Positions 23,355 to 26,487 of a stretch of DNA of 26,487 nucleotides are shown here, piece by piece. A program made the position numbers and the translations under genes. Within the stretch, counting starts at the first letter, position 1. Each line of letters begins with the position of its first letter. This DNA comes from JAXGPP01 sp964436865 (lineage in GTDB: Bacteria > Planctomycetota > Planctomycetia > Pirellulales > Thermoguttaceae): assembly GCA_964436865.1 (NCBI GenBank), contig CAYTFK010000060.1, forward strand, positions 1 to 26,487, in the 5' to 3' direction. The notes under the pieces were generated by a model that worked only from the letters and a program-made list of their open reading frames with translations, was not told the DNA's origin and did not search any database.

Positions 23355-23381
23355 CCGGCCGTTCCGGCAGGGAATGGCCGG
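23355..23381 (+). promoter_or_regulatory. Stem-loop just before the sensor kinase start
   Basis: An 11-bp stem (CCGGCCGTTCC with GGAATGGCCGG, one G.T wobble) around a GGCAG loop ends 21 bases before the ATG. In the transcript it could affect translation start of the kinase. It follows directly on the folded element at 23274-23326. Confidence 0.5.
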
Positions 23382-23402
23382 TTGCGAGTGGAAACAGACA
23401 AC

Positions 23403-26400
23403 ATGGCGCGCCACCAGGACCGAACGAAGTCACGGCATCTCCGACCGTGGACGCTCGAGTTGGGCGCGGTATCCCTGCTGCTGGCTGCCGGGGCTCTGTT
23501 TGCCTGGTGGTCGTTGCGACAGGCGGAGCAGCATTCCCGGTTGCACTTGTTGCGTCAAGCCGCGTTGGTGGCCGAAGCGATTGATGTCCGCCGACTGGAA
23601 TCGCTTCACGGTTCCGAAGCCGACCTGGCGCAGCCGGAGTACGCGCGGCTCAAGAGGCAGCTTTCGGCCGTCAGGTCCGCCCGTCCAGATTGTCGATTTC
23701 TCTACCTTCTCGGTCGCAGAGAGAACGGCGCCGTCTTCTTCTACTTGGACAGTGAGCCGGCGGGTTCCCGCGATTACTCCCCTCCTGGGCAAGTCTACCA
23801 GGGAGCATCGGACACGCTGCGCCGCGTGTTCCAAACGAGCGAGCCCGTCACCGAGGGACCAGTCTCCGACCGCTGGGGAACCTGGGTCAGCGCCCTGGTT
23901 CCCCTCGTTGAATGGAAGACGGGTGAAGTCGTAGCGGTGCTGGGATGCGACGTCCGGGCGGAAGACTGGAAATGGGATATCGGGCGCGCCGCCATCGTGC
24001 CCCTGTTGACCACTCTTGCGCTCGTAATCTTCGCAACCGCCCGGATCAGACTCTGGAGAAATCGCGCCCGACTCGGAGCCAGGCACGGGCGCTGGTTGCC
24101 ATACGCTGAGCCGGCGTTCGCTGTCGCCGTGGGGCTGACGCTCACGCTTGCTTTGGCCTGGGCGTTCCATCAAAAAGAAGAACGCGACCGGCGCCAATCG
24201 TTCTACAATTTGGCCCATATGCGCACGAATCGGATCGCGCAGTGCTTTCAGCAACTGCATAGGGTGGAACTGGAGAATCTGGCGCGTTTTTTTGAAGCAA
24301 GCGAGAATGTGACGGAAGAGGAATTCCGGCTCTATACCGATCACCTGATCAATGATGCAACCGTTCAGACATGGTTCTGGATCGCGGCCGTTGCCGACCG
24401 TGACCGAGTACGCTTCGAGCAGGCGGCGCGGGAGCGGGGGCAGGCCGACTTTGCCATCTGGCAGAGAGACTCACAGGGGAACCGCATCGCGGCCGAGAGA
24501 CGGGACTACTGCTATCCCGTCTCCTACGTGGCTTCCGTGGCCGGCTTCGATCAAGTGCTGGGCTTCGACGAGTTCTCGGAGCCCGCTCGCCGCGCGGCGC
24601 TCGAAGAAGCGATTCAAACCGGCCTCGTCACCGGTACCAAGCCAATCAAGCTGGTTCACGAACCGGGCGGGCCGAACCGGATTCTCGTCTTCCGGACCAT
24701 TCGCGACGGTGATCGATCGCAAAGCCCCAAGGGGCTGGTTATGGCGGTGCTCCGGCCGGAGCACGCGGTGGAACAAGATGGCCGCTTGCCTGCGGACGCC
24801 GACCGCTTTGCACTCGCCGTCGATCTGGTTCAGTTGCATTCCGGCCAGCCGGCCGCCCTGCTCGCTTCGAGCGCAGAGACAAGCAATGCGAGTCCGCCAT
24901 TGGCCGACTCCCATTCCGTGGTGCGGCCGATCTTCGCGTTTGGAAACACCTACGCCGCCATCGCCCGACCGGGTGCGTCCCCTGCATTCTTCATTCCACT
25001 CGGGGCGGGTTCGACCGTCGCTCTCACCGGTCTGGTCATGACCTTGGCAATCGTTTTCGTAATCGCCTTTGTGAGCAGCCAGCGGGAGCGGTTGGAGCAC
25101 CAGGTGAGGCAGCGCACGGCCGCCCTTCGGCAGAGCGAATCGTTGCAGCGGCTGATCATGGACAGTCTCAGCGCGGGAGTGGTCATCGTCGACGCCCGCA
25201 CGCGCGTCATCGAACACGTCAACCCGGCCGCGGCCAGGCTCCTGGGCGGGCCGGTGGAACAGATCGTGGGCCAGGTGTGCCACCGCTTCATCTGCCCGGC
25301 GGAGCACGGCTGCTGCCCGATGATCGACCTCGGCCGGACGACCGAGAACACGGATCAGATGATGATGCGCTGCGACGGCAGCCAGTTCCCCGTGCTGAAG
25401 TCGCTCACCCGGATCCAGATCGGCGGCGAAGACAAGCTGCTCGAGTGCCTGATCGATGTTACCGATCGAAAGCGGGCCGAGGATGAACTGCGTCGCAGCC
25501 AGGCACGGCTCTCGCACGTGATTGAGGGCACGAACGCCGGAGTATGGGACTGGAATGTCCAGACCGGTGAACTCTTCTGCAACGAAAGGTGGGCCGACAT
25601 GGTGGGCTACTCGCTGCAGGAGCTTGGGCCGCTGAGCATCAATGTGTGGAAGCTTCTGGCCCACCCTGAAGACCTCCGCAAGTCGGACGCATTGTTGCAG
25701 GCCCATTTCAATGGCGAGACGGAGTGTTACGACTGCGAATGCCGGATGCGGCATCGCAACGGGGACTGGATCTGGGTCCACGATCGCGGCAAAGTCGTGG
25801 CCTGGACCGCAGACCACGCACCGCTGCGAATGACAGGAACCCACTCGGACATCACGGCCCGCAAGCAGGCCGAGCAGGCGCTTCACGAGACCGTCGCCGC
25901 CCTTGAATCGGCCAACAAGGCGCTCGAAACCGCCAACCGTGCGGCCGAAGCGGCAACCCGCGCCAAGAGCGAGTTCCTGGCCAACATGAGCCACGAAATC
26001 CGCACTCCGATGACCGCCATTCTGGGGTTCTCCGAAATCCTCCTCCGCGAGCCGGCGGCCGATTTCTCGCCGTCGCAACGATTGGAGGCAATCCGGACGA
26101 TCCAGCGCAACGGGCAATATCTGCTGGAACTCATCAACGACATCCTCGACCTTTCGAAGATCGAGGCGGGAAAAATCGACATCGAGAGCGGTCAGTGCAA
26201 TCCCGCACAGTTGGTCGACGAAGTCATCCGCCTCATGCGGGTGCGCGCCGATGCCAAAGGGCTCGCCCTCTCCGCGGAGTTTGTCGGCCTGTTGCCCGAA
26301 ACAATCCACACCGACGCCTGCCGGCTGCGGCAGATCCTCATCAATCTGCTGGGCAACGCCATCAAGTTCACAGACACCGGCGAAGTCCGCCTGGTTGTCC

Positions 26401-26487
26401 GGGCGTCGGTCCGCCGCGGCGGCCCTTGTTCGCTGCAATTCGACGTCGTTGACACGGGAATCGGAATCGCCCCAGAGCACCAATCGC
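23403..26487 (+). CDS. CHASE/PAS sensor histidine kinase (partial, C-terminus beyond window)
   Basis: The frame is open from ATG 23403 to the window edge (1028 residues seen). Order: TM1 (19-38); a first extracellular domain (40-195) with RFLYLLGRRENGAVFFYLDSEP and DRWGTWVSALVPL; TM2 (197-216); TM3 (236-255); a CHASE domain (about 256-535); TM4 (536-558); PAS1 (578-695) with a Cys-rich insert CHRFICPAEHGCCPM; PAS2 (700-825) with the DITARKQAE ending; a coiled linker; HisKA with NMSHEIRTPM (phospho-accepting His864). The ATPase domain shows the N-box GNAIKFT and the start of the G1 box DTGIGIAP, where the sequence stops. A receiver domain may follow outside the window. GGAAA lies about ten bases upstream of the ATG; an in-frame GTG at 23388 is the alternative. 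The ligand is unknown. CHASE domains often sense small extracellular molecules. Confidence 0.93.
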   Translation, partial: MARHQDRTKSRHLRPWTLELGAVSLLLAAGALFAWWSLRQAEQHSRLHLLRQAALVAEAIDVRRLESLHGSEADLAQPEYARLKRQLSAVRSARPDCRFLYLLGRRENGAVFFYLDSEPAGSRDYSPPGQVYQGASDTLRRVFQTSEPVTEGPVSDRWGTWVSALVPLVEWKTGEVVAVLGCDVRAEDWKWDIGRAAIVPLLTTLALVIFATARIRLWRNRARLGARHGRWLPYAEPAFAVAVGLTLTLALAWAFHQKEERDRRQSFYNLAHMRTNRIAQCFQQLHRVELENLARFFEASENVTEEEFRLYTDHLINDATVQTWFWIAAVADRDRVRFEQAARERGQADFAIWQRDSQGNRIAAERRDYCYPVSYVASVAGFDQVLGFDEFSEPARRAALEEAIQTGLVTGTKPIKLVHEPGGPNRILVFRTIRDGDRSQSPKGLVMAVLRPEHAVEQDGRLPADADRFALAVDLVQLHSGQPAALLASSAETSNASPPLADSHSVVRPIFAFGNTYAAIARPGASPAFFIPLGAGSTVALTGLVMTLAIVFVIAFVSSQRERLEHQVRQRTAALRQSESLQRLIMDSLSAGVVIVDARTRVIEHVNPAAARLLGGPVEQIVGQVCHRFICPAEHGCCPMIDLGRTTENTDQMMMRCDGSQFPVLKSLTRIQIGGEDKLLECLIDVTDRKRAEDELRRSQARLSHVIEGTNAGVWDWNVQTGELFCNERWADMVGYSLQELGPLSINVWKLLAHPEDLRKSDALLQAHFNGETECYDCECRMRHRNGDWIWVHDRGKVVAWTADHAPLRMTGTHSDITARKQAEQALHETVAALESANKALETANRAAEAATRAKSEFLANMSHEIRTPMTAILGFSEILLREPAADFSPSQRLEAIRTIQRNGQYLLELINDILDLSKIEAGKIDIESGQCNPAQLVDEVIRLMRVRADAKGLALSAEFVGLLPETIHTDACRLRQILINLLGNAIKFTDTGEVRLVVRASVRRGGPCSLQFDVVDTGIGIAPEHQS

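Noticed and set aside
24471..26483. 670-residue minus-strand open frame
   Set aside because: It mirrors the sensor kinase, which has complete CHASE, PAS and HisKA motifs. Long antisense frames are common in GC-rich DNA.

Overview
The window most likely comes from a planctomycete (Pirellulales-like), judged from gene content alone. It is GC-rich and carries several lineage hallmarks: a Ser/Thr kinase fused to a formylglycine-generating-enzyme-type (SUMF1-like) domain beside an ECF sigma factor, a type I sulfatase, a DUF1573 protein, a DUF4416 protein, an archaeal-type formylmethanofuran dehydrogenase subunit A homologue, and many short palindromic intergenic repeats. LpxK and a lipid-carrier sugar-phosphate transferase plus O-antigen ligase show that lipid A / LPS-type envelope glycans are made.

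Layout. 1-1129: lpxK (minus), with palindromes at both ends. 1130-1501: divergent intergenic region packed with GGA-loop hairpins. 1502-3139: fhcA (plus), standing alone. 3240-6480: minus-strand pair of a membrane-anchored DUF1573 protein followed by a lipoprotein that joins a metallophosphatase-like domain to a tetraheme cytochrome. 6887-7390: TrmO/TsaA-fold protein with a signal peptide (plus). 7445-15161: long minus-strand run (transcribed from right to left: TerB-like protein, ECF sigma factor, kinase-SUMF1, a possible 64-residue ORF, a secreted toroid-type carbohydrate enzyme, a secreted TIM-barrel glycosidase-like protein and a small lipoprotein). 15359-16867: exported sulfatase (plus), divergent from terB. 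16938-20822: minus-strand glycan operon DUF4416 -> phospho-sugar transferase -> O-antigen ligase with TPR tail, overlapping genes. 21168-22781: small lipoprotein and an exported Gly/Arg-rich protein with a duplicated C-terminal module (minus). 22782-23402: 621-bp gap with two weak small ORFs on minus and a candidate structured RNA on plus. 23403-26487: a large CHASE/PAS sensor histidine kinase, cut by the window edge inside its ATPase domain.

Functional reading. Three themes recur: envelope glycan synthesis (lpxK, transferase, ligase), degradation of external sulfated or complex polysaccharide (sulfatase plus two exported carbohydrate-enzyme candidates), and signalling (ECF sigma/kinase, CHASE sensor kinase). 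No CRISPR array, tRNA, rRNA, insertion sequence or phage gene was seen. The features most worth a second look are the exported TrmO homologue, the phosphatase-tetraheme lipoprotein, the family of GGA-loop hairpins, and the folded leader upstream of the sensor kinase.
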